A DNA stretch of 64,000 nt from Bradyrhizobium sp. AZCC 1719 (GTDB lineage Bacteria; Pseudomonadota; Alphaproteobacteria; Rhizobiales; Xanthobacteraceae), in the NCBI RefSeq assembly GCF_036924525.1, contig NZ_JAZHRU010000001.1, positions 6,229,001 through 6,293,000 on the forward strand. Direction: 5' to 3'. The notes under the pieces were generated by a model, which searched no databases, was not told where the DNA came from, and was given only the letters and a program-made list of their open reading frames with translations. Below, piece after piece: positions 17,932 to 26,970 of the stretch. Within the stretch, counting starts at the first letter, position 1, and every line of letters begins with the position of its first letter. The translations under genes were made by a program, and so were the position numbers.

Positions 17932-19898
17932 GCGGCCCTCCCCAAGGGTTCCGTCGCGCCAATTGCCGGCACGTCGCGGATCTTTACCCGCGCCGCGATC
18001 ACGCCTTTGCGGCCATCCTCAAAAGTGACTTCGGTGGAAATGTCGGCTTCATGCGAACCGTCGTAGAGCGCTGTGACCAATGGCCCATAGCGCTCGGCGA
18101 TGAACCCGCGGCGAACTTTCAGCGTGCGTGTCAATTCGCCATCGTCGGCGTCGAGCTCCTTATGCAGAATCAGAAAGCGCCGAATCTGCGCGCCGGCCAT
18201 CACCTTTTCCTCGGCGAGGGAGCGGTTCACTTCTTCAACGCTTTTCGTCACCAGGTCGTAGACCAGTGGATGCCCCGCCAGTTCCTGATAGGAGCCATAG
18301 GCGATGTTGTTGCGTTCGGCCCAGCTCCCCACCGCAGTCAGGTCGATGTTGAGAATGGCGCAAACGAACTCCCTGGAATCGCCGAAGGCGACCGCTTCCT
18401 TGATGCTCGGAAAGAACTTCAACTTGTTCTCAAGATACTTCGGCGCAAATATCGTTCCGTTGGCCAGCCGGCCCACATCCTTTGCGCGATCGATGATCTT
18501 CAAATGTCCCGTCTTCTCGTCGAAGAAGCCGGCGTCACCGGTCTTGACGTAACCGTCAGGCGTCAGAGCCTCCGCGGTTTTCGCCTGATCCTTGAAATAT
18601 CGGACAAACATGCCGGGTGAACGGAATTGGACCTCGCCTGATTCCGCAATGCGAATGTCGACGTTCGGCGCCGCCGGCCCCACAGTATCGGAGTAGATCT
18701 CCCCGTCAGGCTGACAGGTGACGTAGAGGAACGCTTCAGTCTGACCGTAGAGCTGCTTGAGATTCAATCCGATCGAGCGGTAAAACGCGAAAAGATCCGG
18801 ACCAATGGCTTCGCCTGCCGTATAGGCAACGCGCACGCGAGACAGGCCGAGAACGTTTTTAAGGGGCTCGTAGAGTATCAAGCGTCCGAGCGCATAGAGT
18901 AGCCGGCCTGACACCGGCACCGACTTTCCGGTCAAAATCGATTCGCCATGCCGTCGCGCAATGCCGAGGAAGTAGTCGAACATGCGCCGCTTGATTGGCG
19001 CAGCATCCTCCATGCGGATCGTTACCCGCGTCAGCATGTTTTCGAAAACGCGCGGTGGAGCGAAATAGAAGGTTGGTCCGATTTCGCGCAAATCCTGCTC
19101 GACCGTCTCTCCGCTCTCGGGACACGCCATGCAGAAACCGGCGGCAAGGCCCTGCGCATAGTTGAGGTAATGATCTCCCACCCAGGCGAGCGGCAGATAG
19201 GCAAGCGCCACGTCGTTCTCGGTCAACCTGTCGAACCTGACAGTATCCGTTACAGCGTCGATGCATCCTCGCGCCGACAGCATGACGCCCTTCGACGCGC
19301 CGGTCGTTCCCGAGGTGTAGAGGATGATCGAGACGTCAGAACCTTCACCCTGACGGATGATTTCATCGATCTGCTCGCCAAGCGCAGCATTAGCCGCAAG
19401 CGCGGCCCGGCCGTCTTCGATGACATCGTGGATTGCGACCAACTGGCTGTGATCGTAGTCGCGGAGTCCACGCGGTTCATCGTAAACAATCTTCCGGAGA
19501 TGCGGCACCCGGTCGGATACGGACAAAATCTTGTCGACCTGCTCCTGATCTTGCGCTGCAACAAACTTCACGTCGGCGTGGGCAAGGACGTAGGCAAGCT
19601 CGTCAGCCACCGCATCCGAATAGACCGGGACCGGAATCGCACGCAGCGCCTGCGCTGCCATCACGGTCCAATAGAGCTTCGGCCGGTTTGAACCGACGAT
19701 GGCAATCGTGTCGGCTGGCTGCAAACCAATCCGCTGCAAACCCGCGGCATAAGCACGTACGATCCCGGCGACTTCGGTCCAGGTCCACGTCTGCCAGATA
19801 CCAAGATCCTTGTGCCGAAACGCCGGACGGTTGCCAAACTGCGCCGCGTTTCGCAGAAGCAACTTGGGGAACGTATCAAACGATCCGCCATCGGCCAC
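17928..19898 (-). CDS. AMP-forming long-chain-type acyl-CoA synthetase
   Basis: About 656 residues of the ANL superfamily (FAA1-like). ATP/AMP motif YTSGTTGASKGVMLS, the Gly-rich YGQTEA motif, and the hinge region DGYVKTGDAGFFDEKTGHLKIIDRAKD are all intact. It forms acyl-CoA from a carboxylate, ATP and CoA. The likely start is the GTG at 19898 with GGTGGAG six nt upstream; an earlier GTG at 19910 is possible but lacks a ribosome site. It is the first gene of the Liv operon, and its stop overlaps livG, implying that the imported compound is a carboxylic acid activated on entry. The exact substrate is unknown. Confidence 0.93.
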   Translation of the reverse strand: MADGGSFDTFPKLLLRNAAQFGNRPAFRHKDLGIWQTWTWTEVAGIVRAYAAGLQRIGLQPADTIAIVGSNRPKLYWTVMAAQALRAIPVPVYSDAVADELAYVLAHADVKFVAAQDQEQVDKILSVSDRVPHLRKIVYDEPRGLRDYDHSQLVAIHDVIEDGRAALAANAALGEQIDEIIRQGEGSDVSIILYTSGTTGASKGVMLSARGCIDAVTDTVRFDRLTENDVALAYLPLAWVGDHYLNYAQGLAAGFCMACPESGETVEQDLREIGPTFYFAPPRVFENMLTRVTIRMEDAAPIKRRMFDYFLGIARRHGESILTGKSVPVSGRLLYALGRLILYEPLKNVLGLSRVRVAYTAGEAIGPDLFAFYRSIGLNLKQLYGQTEAFLYVTCQPDGEIYSDTVGPAAPNVDIRIAESGEVQFRSPGMFVRYFKDQAKTAEALTPDGYVKTGDAGFFDEKTGHLKIIDRAKDVGRLANGTIFAPKYLENKLKFFPSIKEAVAFGDSREFVCAILNIDLTAVGSWAERNNIAYGSYQELAGHPLVYDLVTKSVEEVNRSLAEEKVMAGAQIRRFLILHKELDADDGELTRTLKVRRGFIAERYGPLVTALYDGSHEADISTEVTFEDGRKGVIAARVKIRDVPAIGATEPLGRAA

Positions 19899-20271
19899 GT
19901 CGGTCTCCACCCAAAAACCGGCACGTTGGTTCGCGCCTGCTTATGGTGACCTGCGCCCTTCAGGGAGCAGCCATGCGAGTTCCGCATGCTTCTCTCCACA
20001 ATACAATTGATCGAAAGTCCTACAAGCCCGGTTTGGCAGCCCGAGTGCGGCTAATTGTGTTGCCGCATGTCGCGACCCAATCACCTTATGATTGTGGGCT
20101 CGAAGACGGACCTCCCGAGAATGTGGGCTATTGGCGCCACAAGCAGATATCGCACGAAGTGTTTGTTTTCATCCGAAGCCGAAATTGAATTTGTCGATAT
20201 AGATCCTGGTCAACACAGCCGCGCATCGACCGCGCCCGCGAAGCTGCTCCCGCCGGCGCGGCCGCTCGACA
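19899..20271 (-). promoter_or_regulatory. upstream region of the acyl-CoA synthetase / Liv operon
   Basis: About 370 bp with no supportable gene. Open frames across it have poor codon use and no ribosome site. It lies between the end of the amidohydrolase gene and the start of the six-gene operon, so it must hold the operon's promoter, but no clear -35/-10, FixK or other operator was recognised. Confidence 0.35.
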
Positions 20272-21780
20272 TTACGCAGCGCGAACGTAGCCGTAGCGCA
20301 GGTTCGAGGGCGCCTTGGCCGCCTGCGTATACTCGTTCTTGAGCGAAGCGAGACGGTCCTCGGAATAGGCCGGCATCCTGGTGTTGTCAGCCGCTCTCAG
20401 CTTGATCTTGTAGAACCTGGTCGCGTTGCCTGCGAAGATCAGTTGCTTGGTGGCGCTATTGGCATCGCCGAGCGGCGCAAAGCCATGTTTCTTCTGCATG
20501 TCCTCCGGGATTTCGAGCCGGCGCATCGCCTCGATCTGCCACTGCGGTGAGCCGTACCAAACCGAGTCGGTGCCCCACATCACGTGGTCGACCCCCATGC
20601 CCTTGATCAGCGTGCCGACCAGCGCGGCACAGAATTTCGGATGCGCCACTGCCGAGTTGGCAAAGCATGTACCGAGCTCGGCATAGACATTGCTGACGCC
20701 GAACTTCTGCGGGATTTCCGCGAGATCCGTGGCCCACTGGATGCGGCCGGTCTGCTCGAACTCGGCCCACGCCTTGTCCGGCAGTTCGGTGAACGGCCGT
20801 AGCGCCGAGTGATAGATCACGAAGTTCATCTGCGGCCAATCCTTGGCAGCCTTTCCGATGTCCCACGCGGTTGCATATTCCCACACGCCGGCGAACGACT
20901 TCTCGTAATCGGGCGGCAGCAGCCCTTTGTGGATGCACAGCGTGTTGATGCCGGCCTTTACCGCTTTCTCGTAAAACGGATACATCACCTGCTCGTCGTC
21001 GAGCCGCCACGGATATTTGGAGGGCGCCAGCGGATCGCCGATCGTGTAGGACTTCCAGGAATCCGGCTTGTAGACCTCGATCGCCTTGTCGACCTCCTCC
21101 ATCCAGCCGGGCTGCTTTGGGGTGATGACGCTGTGCGCCAAGAGGCGGCGCGAGCCGGCGAAGTCGTTGATGATTTCGCGCGCCTTGACGATCTGCTCAT
21201 TGGAAAGAAGCCACCAGCTCGGATCGTCGAACGGCGCGCCGCTTAGCAGCGCCATGTTGGTGTCGCTGTCGTAGTAGATCTCTTTCACATAATTCTGGAA
21301 CTTGTAGCGGCCGAGCGAGGAGACGCCCTCCTCCTTCATCTTCGGATTCCAGTGCTGGCTCGCAAAGTCCGCCAACCCCAACAGCTCCTTGTGATCGAAG
21401 TCGTCGCGCACGAAGTGGGTCTGAACGTCGAAAATGAACTGGTCGGCTAGGCCTTGCGCGCGCGCCCGCATCAATTCGGGCTCTCGCGCCTCCGCGGGCG
21501 CAACCTGGAAAACATTGCCGTAGACGTCGTTCATGGCGAGGAATGCCGCCGCCATGCCGCAGCTCGTGTGCAGGAACTGCCGGCGGCTCAAGCCGAGGTG
21601 CTTGCCGTTCGCGTCGGCGAGCTCGTTGATCCGCGCCTCGACTTTCTTTTGCACAGCGCTCTGCGGGGGCGGCAGATACTCGCCGTTGGAAACAATCTGC
21701 GTGGGAATCGGCGTTGCTGCCGATGCCGCCTCCGCGCCTGCGACAAGACGCTGCTCTCGCTCGCTAAGCCAGGTGCTCAT
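20272..21780 (-). CDS. amidohydrolase-family protein (Amidohydro_2) with internal twin-arginine motif
   Basis: About 502 residues. The ATG at 21780 with AGGGAGA upstream is chosen over the longer frame. A TIM-barrel amidohydrolase fold is suggested by FDVQTHFV (residues 117-124), later VIYHSAL and GTDSVWYG near the C-terminus. Family members usually begin D-x-H-x-H; here the first His position is Gln120, so the metal site may be altered. SRRQFLHTSCGMAAAFLAM (65-83) looks like a Tat signal but starts about 64 residues in, which is unusual. Transcribed toward the Liv operon on the same strand. Family enzymes hydrolyse or decarboxylate aromatic or cyclic acids; substrate unknown. Confidence 0.82.
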   Translation of the reverse strand: MSTWLSEREQRLVAGAEAASAATPIPTQIVSNGEYLPPPQSAVQKKVEARINELADANGKHLGLSRRQFLHTSCGMAAAFLAMNDVYGNVFQVAPAEAREPELMRARAQGLADQFIFDVQTHFVRDDFDHKELLGLADFASQHWNPKMKEEGVSSLGRYKFQNYVKEIYYDSDTNMALLSGAPFDDPSWWLLSNEQIVKAREIINDFAGSRRLLAHSVITPKQPGWMEEVDKAIEVYKPDSWKSYTIGDPLAPSKYPWRLDDEQVMYPFYEKAVKAGINTLCIHKGLLPPDYEKSFAGVWEYATAWDIGKAAKDWPQMNFVIYHSALRPFTELPDKAWAEFEQTGRIQWATDLAEIPQKFGVSNVYAELGTCFANSAVAHPKFCAALVGTLIKGMGVDHVMWGTDSVWYGSPQWQIEAMRRLEIPEDMQKKHGFAPLGDANSATKQLIFAGNATRFYKIKLRAADNTRMPAYSEDRLASLKNEYTQAAKAPSNLRYGYVRAA

Positions 21781-22196
21781 TGTTCTTCTCCCTGTTTGTT
21801 GGGCCACGACGGCGCTGGTCGGTGCGCGCCTCAGCTTCCCGCGTTTGGCCACTTCCGATCAGTCAGGTGGACGAAGGGTACCTCCATTCAGCCACGCATG
21901 AGGCCATCGCACCCGCCTCATGCCGAGGCCGAGTCTCTTCATCACGTCATTCTGTGAGGGTACAGACACACTTAAAAACTACTTACGGTAGTGGCGCATC
22001 TTCGCCGAATTCAATGCTCAAATTTCCAATGGCGCAAGCAAAGTTATCCGGCAGCCATGCTGTCCCAAAAAGCCCATTGCGAGCGGCTGGTTTGCCCGAG
22101 GATGTGCAAAGCGCCGGTACGAGGCGCTCATTGCCAATGAAGCATCATCCTTCGCGGACGGATGGAGGGACCCAGCCCATGCCAACTGCCCGGGGC
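21781..22196. other. 416-bp intergenic region without a supportable gene
   Basis: Lies between the amidohydrolase gene and the small Cys-rich gene, both leftward. Frames here are shadows with poor codon bias. A short inverted repeat ACTAC-TTACG-GTAGT at 21978-21992, about 200 bp before the amidohydrolase start, could be an operator, but this is weak. Confidence 0.3.
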
Positions 22197-22430
22197 CTAG
22201 ATTCGATCACGTAGCCCTTTGACGCCTTCACCTTCGGCGCAATGCTCGCAACAGAAGAACGTGCCGGACTTCTCCAATCCGTGCCCGACGATGCGGATGC
22301 CGCAATGATCGCAGGTCGGCGCGAGCGCATGAATGGCGCACTCGAAACTATCGAAGGTATGCGCCTTGCCGTCCATTGTGACCTGAAAGGCCTTGTCATA
22401 GTCATTGCCGCAGGTTTCACATGTAGCCAT
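22197..22430 (-). CDS. small Cys-rich, probably zinc-binding protein
   Basis: 77 residues with several paired cysteines: CETC at 4-7, CDHC near 40 and CCEHC near 60, plus His residues, ending GEGVKGLRDRI. The layout resembles small treble-clef or metallothionein-like zinc proteins common in rhizobia (the C-terminal FFCCEHCAEG is reminiscent of YCSEACADG in bacterial metallothioneins). Cytoplasmic; no signal sequence. It is encoded 79 bp after the NDUFA9-like gene on the same strand. Role unknown; metal storage or nucleic-acid binding are possible. Confidence 0.75.
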   Translation of the reverse strand: MATCETCGNDYDKAFQVTMDGKAHTFDSFECAIHALAPTCDHCGIRIVGHGLEKSGTFFCCEHCAEGEGVKGLRDRI

Positions 22431-22509
22431 TGATATCCGCCTTCACTTATGACGCGGTCGCCCTTCGCATTGATCGAATTCAATAACGGGGTCTTAAAAG
22501 GATGGTTCC

Positions 22510-23439
22510 TCATTGTTGTCCTCCGGAATCAGACAGCATCTTCTGGAGTATTGCCTCGACCGAGTGCGGCGATATCCCAAGCTCGGCAAATCCGGGCATA
22601 TCCGGTGATGACACGGTGTCGATTTGCATCAGCTCCACTTGATTGCGCGTCAGGAATGGAATCCGGAGCGTTTCGGAGGCCCATGCGAGTGCATGCCAGG
22701 CGGCAAACGGGATTGGAAGCAGTCGAGGCGCAAGTCCAGCTTGATGCGCCACGGCTCTAAGCAACTCCTCGTAAGAGTAGACGCGAGGGCCGCCGAACTC
22801 GAAGATATCAGGCGTCTCGGCGCGCTGCATGATCCGGCCAATCGCGTCCGCAACATCATCCACATAGGCCGGCTGCAATCTGGTCACGCCGCGGCCGAAC
22901 ATCGGATAGACGGGAAGCTGGCGGAGCAGCTTGAGGATGACGACGAGAAACGCGTCGTCCGGTCCGAACATCACCGCCGGACGGATCAAAGTTGCCTCGG
23001 CGAAAGCGGCCCGGACCACCTGCTCGCCCTCGCCCCGCTTTCGGATGTAGTGTGATGGCGAGGTGGTATCGGAGCCGATTCCTGAAAGGTGGACGAGTCT
23101 TTTGACTCCGGCCCCGTGCGCTTGAAATGCTACCCGCCGGGCGGCCTCGACATGAACGGAATGAAAAGTCTCCGATCCGCGCTCGACGTAGAGACTGACC
23201 GCATTCACGACGCCATAAGCGCCGGCAAGCGCATCCGCCACCGACCGCTCGTCGTGAATGTTGGCCTCTACGGATTGAAGTTGCGGATCGTCAGCACCAG
23301 GCAAGGTGTAGCCGTGATCCGGATGCCTTGACGCGATCCGAACCGGAAAGCCGCGTGAGCGCAGACGTTGAACGATGCGGCGGCCCAGAAAGCCGGTTCC
23401 ACCGAACACGGTGACGATCTGATCGTTCGTTGCCACCAT
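22510..23439 (-). CDS. NDUFA9-like NAD(P)-binding protein (atypical short-chain dehydrogenase)
   Basis: 309 residues with an N-terminal Rossmann motif VFGGTGFLGRRIVQRL and the YIRKRGEGEQVVR stretch in which Tyr-x3-Lys occupies the SDR active site. VHLSGIGSDT and LIRPAVMFGPDD match the complex I NDUFA9 / extended-SDR family. In alphaproteobacteria such proteins are encoded away from the nuo operon and have been linked to complex I or quinone metabolism; here there is no nuo gene nearby, so function is open. Followed by the small Cys-rich gene. Confidence 0.85.
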   Translation of the reverse strand: MVATNDQIVTVFGGTGFLGRRIVQRLRSRGFPVRIASRHPDHGYTLPGADDPQLQSVEANIHDERSVADALAGAYGVVNAVSLYVERGSETFHSVHVEAARRVAFQAHGAGVKRLVHLSGIGSDTTSPSHYIRKRGEGEQVVRAAFAEATLIRPAVMFGPDDAFLVVILKLLRQLPVYPMFGRGVTRLQPAYVDDVADAIGRIMQRAETPDIFEFGGPRVYSYEELLRAVAHQAGLAPRLLPIPFAAWHALAWASETLRIPFLTRNQVELMQIDTVSSPDMPGFAELGISPHSVEAILQKMLSDSGGQQ

Positions 23440-23782
23440 GGCCCATTCGCCAATTCATGTCGCAACCGCGCCATTATAGCGGCTTCGAACCCTGCTGCGA
23501 GGAATAACTGCAAGTCTATGAATGACGGAATCTCCCAGCAGTCCTGCAGTACGGACGCGCAACGAGCACGCGAGGGATATGGCTATCGCGAGGCGGTGCG
23601 CCACTGGGTCGTCTTTTGACCTAAGGCGAACATCCCGCGCGCAGGTCGTTGCCATCGCAACGGAAGATTTGGCGGTGCGCCGCACACGCCGCCGGACCAT
23701 CCTTGTCGCATCATTGTTTGCGAAGTTCCGGCGTCTTGCTATGATCGAAAAAAATCAATCAACAGCGATAGGGAGAAGCGTC
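23440..23782. promoter_or_regulatory. divergent intergenic region between NDUFA9-like gene and tctC
   Basis: About 343 bp. The rightward frame of tctC extends back to 23522, but this part is Arg-rich, not signal-like, and lacks a ribosome site, so it is treated as non-coding. It should contain divergent promoters. An A/T-rich patch (GAAAAAAATCAATCAAC, about 23748-23764) lies just before the tctC ribosome site. No defined operator recognised. Confidence 0.4.
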
Positions 23783-24736
23783 ATGAGGACCGTGCTCCGC
23801 AGTTTGGCGGCAACAGTAGCGTTGGCCGCGATGGCCATGCCGGCCGCGGCTCAGAACTATCCTGAGCGCCCGATCAAGATGATCGTGCCGTGGGCGGCAG
23901 GCGGCGATACGGATAACATCTTCCGTCCTTTTGCGCCGCTTCTACAGAAGCACATCGGTCAGCCGATCGTGATCGCCAACGTCACAGGCGCCTCCGGCAC
24001 CGTCGGGGCGCGCGAAGCCAAAGGCTCACCGCCGGACGGCTATACGCTTTATGCGGTGCACGACTACATCCACCTTGTGCACTATGCCGGCGTCACAGAC
24101 GTCAAATACAGCGACTTTGAGCCGATCTGCCTGCTCTCTGCGACGCCATCGGTCCTGACCGCGAGCCCCAAGACGCCCTGGAAGACCTGGGCCGAGCTTG
24201 CCGAAGACGCCAAGAAGCGTCCGGGCCAGATCACCGTGGGGGCTACCCTTGGATCGACCAGCCACATCTTCCCGGCGCTCATCGAAAAGGCAACCGGCGT
24301 CAAGTTCAAGTACGTATCGTACGAAGGCCTTGCGCCGCGCATGAATGCCATTCTCGGCGGCCATGTCGATTTGACGGATTCCAACCTGACGCAGAAGGGC
24401 AAGGTCGATGCCGGGCAGCTCAAGTTTCTTGCCATTGCTGCCGAGAAGCGCGATCCCGAAGCCCCTGACGTGCCGACGCTGAAGGAGCTCGGCATGGACA
24501 TCGTCTACGCGGTTTTGCGCGGCCTGATCGTACCGAAGGGCACGCCGGCCGCGGTGCGCGCCAAGCTGGACGAGGCCTGCGGAAAAGCCGCCAAGGAGCC
24601 GGAATTCGCGGACGCGATGAAGAAGCAGGGCACGCGCGTCTCCTATCTCAACGCCGCCGAATACGGTCCATTCCTCGACAAGCTCGACCGGGAGAGCAAG
24701 GTGATCATGACCGACCTCGGTCTCGCCAAGCAATGA
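23783..24736 (+). CDS. tctC: tripartite tricarboxylate transporter substrate-binding protein (TctC/Bug)
   Basis: About 317 residues. Signal peptide 1-25 (ending MPAAAQ) followed by the Bug family start NYPERPIKMIVPWAAGGDTDN, then GTVGAREAKGSPPDGYTLY and a C-terminal DRESKVIMTDLGL. The ATG at 23783 with AGGGAGA upstream gives a normal signal peptide. It captures a carboxylate in the periplasm and delivers it to the TctBA membrane proteins encoded immediately downstream. Ligand unknown. Confidence 0.95.
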   Translation: MRTVLRSLAATVALAAMAMPAAAQNYPERPIKMIVPWAAGGDTDNIFRPFAPLLQKHIGQPIVIANVTGASGTVGAREAKGSPPDGYTLYAVHDYIHLVHYAGVTDVKYSDFEPICLLSATPSVLTASPKTPWKTWAELAEDAKKRPGQITVGATLGSTSHIFPALIEKATGVKFKYVSYEGLAPRMNAILGGHVDLTDSNLTQKGKVDAGQLKFLAIAAEKRDPEAPDVPTLKELGMDIVYAVLRGLIVPKGTPAAVRAKLDEACGKAAKEPEFADAMKKQGTRVSYLNAAEYGPFLDKLDRESKVIMTDLGLAKQ

Positions 24737-24747
24737 GATTTTAAGCA

Positions 24748-25230
24748 ATGAGACTTGGCCGCGATAGCTTTGCCGGGCTGATTTTCCTCGCGGTCAGTCT
24801 GATCCTGCTTGTGCAATCGTTTGGACTGCCGCAGCTACCGCTGGTGCCGGTCGGTCCCGGCTTCTATCCGCGCATCGTCCTGATCTTCATGGCCGTGACC
24901 AGCGCGGCGCTGATCGTGCAGGACCTGCTCGCGCGGCGCGCTGAGCCGGCCGACGTCCCTGCTCCGGCGCAGCCGCAACGGGCCTATGGCCTGGTCGCGC
25001 TCGCCTTCGTCATTGTCGCGCTCTATTTGGTACTTCTGCCTCTGCTCGGCTATCGCATCGCCACCGTCCTGTTCGTCGCCGCGTTGCAAGCAACGCTCGA
25101 GAGGCCGACGACCTGGCGCCAATGGGTGGTCCTCGCGGCAATAGCGATTGGCACGTCGGCGGTGACGTACCTGGTCTTCGAGCGGTATCTCACCGTGCTG
25201 CTTCCTCGCGGTAGCTGGACAGACTGGTAG
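24748..25230 (+). CDS. tctB: tripartite tricarboxylate transporter small subunit (TctB)
   Basis: 160 residues with four predicted transmembrane helices, including GLIFLAVSLILLVQSF and the proline/glycine-rich VGPGFYPRIVLIFM loop characteristic of TctB. It begins 12 bp after tctC and ends 4 bp before tctA, in one operon. It supports the large subunit in sodium- or proton-driven uptake. Confidence 0.92.
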   Translation: MRLGRDSFAGLIFLAVSLILLVQSFGLPQLPLVPVGPGFYPRIVLIFMAVTSAALIVQDLLARRAEPADVPAPAQPQRAYGLVALAFVIVALYLVLLPLLGYRIATVLFVAALQATLERPTTWRQWVVLAAIAIGTSAVTYLVFERYLTVLLPRGSWTDW

Positions 25231-25233
25231 GCC

Positions 25234-26769
25234 ATGTTCGAGCTTTTGGGACATGGGCTGCTGACGGTGCTGCAGTGGAATTATCTCGTTCCGCTGTTCG
25301 CCGGCACGCTCATCGGCGTGATCGGCGGCGCGCTGCCGGGCGTCACCATCACGATGACGATCATCGTCATCCTGCCGTTCACCTATGGCCTCGATCCGTT
25401 GCAGGGGCTGGCCGCGATGACCGGCGTCTATGTCGGCGGCTCCGCCGGCGGCCTGGTCACCGCCTGTCTGCTCGGAATTCCGGGCACGCCTTCGGCTATC
25501 GCCACGACCTTCGACGGCTTTCCGATGGCGCGGGGTGGCGCGCCGGGCCGGGCGATCTGGCTCGGCGTGTGGTCATCGTTCTTCGGCGGGCTGCTCGGCG
25601 GGCTGTTCCTGATCCTGGTGACCGGGCCGCTCGCGGCCATCGCACTTCAGTTCGGACCGTGGGAGTATTTCTCGCTGTTCGTGCTGGCCATGGCAATGGT
25701 GGCGGGCCTGGCCGAGTCCTCGTTCATCAAGGGCCTGCTGTCGACCGCCATCGGCCTCCTGATCACCGTCATCGGCACGGACCCGATCGGCAGCGTGCCG
25801 CGCTTCACCTTCGGGTCCGAGTTCATCAGCGGCGGCTTCCCGTTCCTGCCGGTGCTGATCGGGATTTTTGCGTTCGCGCAGATCATGTCCGACATCGAGA
25901 AGGCCCGAGCGCCAAAGACGCCCGAGGCCGTTCTGACCGCGCAGCCGAGTCTTGGGGTTTCCCTTGGGGTTTCCCACCTCAAGGTGATCGGCGAAATCCT
26001 CGGCCGTCCGTTCCTGCTCTTGTGGTCGACGATCGTCGGCATCCTGATCGGCGTGCTGCCGGCGATCGGCGGCAGCGCCGCCAATATGTTGGCCTACGAC
26101 CAGGCGAAGAAGTTGTCGCGCCACCCCGAGCGTTTCGGCACAGGCATCCCCGAGGGCATCATCGCTTCTGAGTCATCCAACAATGCCAATGTCGGCGGCT
26201 CGCTGGTGACCATCATGGCGTTCGGCATCCCGGGCGACGCCGTGACCGCCGTCATGCTTGGCGCCATGACGATCCATGGCATCCAGTCGGGGCCGCTGTT
26301 CGTCTCCCAGCAACCCACCCTCGCCTACGGTATCTACGCCGCATACATTTTGGCACACCTGCTGATGGTGCTGATCCTGGCCGCGGGCGCGCTATTCATG
26401 CTTCAGATCACCCGTGTGAGGCTCGCGGTGCTTGCGCCGGTCGTGCTGGTGCTTTGCGTAATCGGTGCTTACGCGCTCAACAACACGATGCAGAGCGTGT
26501 ATGTCCTGCTCATCTTTGGTGTGTTCGGCTATGCGCTGGTGAAGTGCGGATTTCCGCTGGCTCCGCTGATCCTCGGCCTCATCCTCGGCGATCAGATCGA
26601 GATCAACCTTATTCGGGCGATCATGACGGACGACAACCCGCTGCTGTTCTTCACGCGGCCGATTTCCGGCGCGTTACTGCTCTGCGCGGCGCTCTCGGTC
26701 GCCTTGGCTGTCTGGCAGCACATGCGTCATCAGGCGCGAACCGCGCATGAGGAAGCGCCCGAGTTCTGA
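25234..26769 (+). CDS. tctA: tripartite tricarboxylate transporter large subunit (TctA)
   Basis: 511 residues, about 12 transmembrane helices. Signature motifs GGALPGVTITMTI near the N-terminus and the long conserved stretch around residues 275-350 containing PAIGGSAANML, EGIIASESSNNA and FGIPGDAV are present. It is the channel-forming carboxylate symporter subunit. A 12-bp perfect tandem duplication (25951-25974) gives LGVS-LGVS in a cytoplasmic-looking loop without breaking the frame. Confidence 0.95.
   Translation: MFELLGHGLLTVLQWNYLVPLFAGTLIGVIGGALPGVTITMTIIVILPFTYGLDPLQGLAAMTGVYVGGSAGGLVTACLLGIPGTPSAIATTFDGFPMARGGAPGRAIWLGVWSSFFGGLLGGLFLILVTGPLAAIALQFGPWEYFSLFVLAMAMVAGLAESSFIKGLLSTAIGLLITVIGTDPIGSVPRFTFGSEFISGGFPFLPVLIGIFAFAQIMSDIEKARAPKTPEAVLTAQPSLGVSLGVSHLKVIGEILGRPFLLLWSTIVGILIGVLPAIGGSAANMLAYDQAKKLSRHPERFGTGIPEGIIASESSNNANVGGSLVTIMAFGIPGDAVTAVMLGAMTIHGIQSGPLFVSQQPTLAYGIYAAYILAHLLMVLILAAGALFMLQITRVRLAVLAPVVLVLCVIGAYALNNTMQSVYVLLIFGVFGYALVKCGFPLAPLILGLILGDQIEINLIRAIMTDDNPLLFFTRPISGALLLCAALSVALAVWQHMRHQARTAHEEAPEF
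25951..25974 (+). repeat. 12-bp tandem duplication inside tctA
   Basis: Two exact copies of CTTGGGGTTTCC side by side, in frame, adding four residues (LGVS twice) to a loop after the residues LTAQPS. It looks like a recent slippage event. Confidence 0.9.
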
Positions 26770-26955
26770 CGCCGAGTTCGACCTTGCGATATCAGCTTTC
26801 GACCCTAGGCCGACTTCTGCAGACCGTATGCGCCACTCGGGCCTTCTGAAACGACGTGATTGCTGCCGTCTTTGCGCGCGATGCCCTGGTCTGCATGATT
26901 GCTTACAAGGAACTTTCGGTCCTGTGCGGCGTCATAAGTAACGCGGCCAAGGCTT

Positions 26956-26970
26956 GGCACGGGAGGTGCC
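26956..26970 (+). promoter_or_regulatory. hairpin presenting the ribosome site of the Spy-like gene
   Basis: GGCAC-GGGAG-GTGCC is a perfect 5-bp inverted repeat directly before the ATG at 26971, with the GGGAG Shine-Dalgarno in the loop. It could modulate translation start. The sequence also loosely resembles a sigma-54 -24/-12 element, but its position at the start codon makes that unlikely. Confidence 0.35.
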
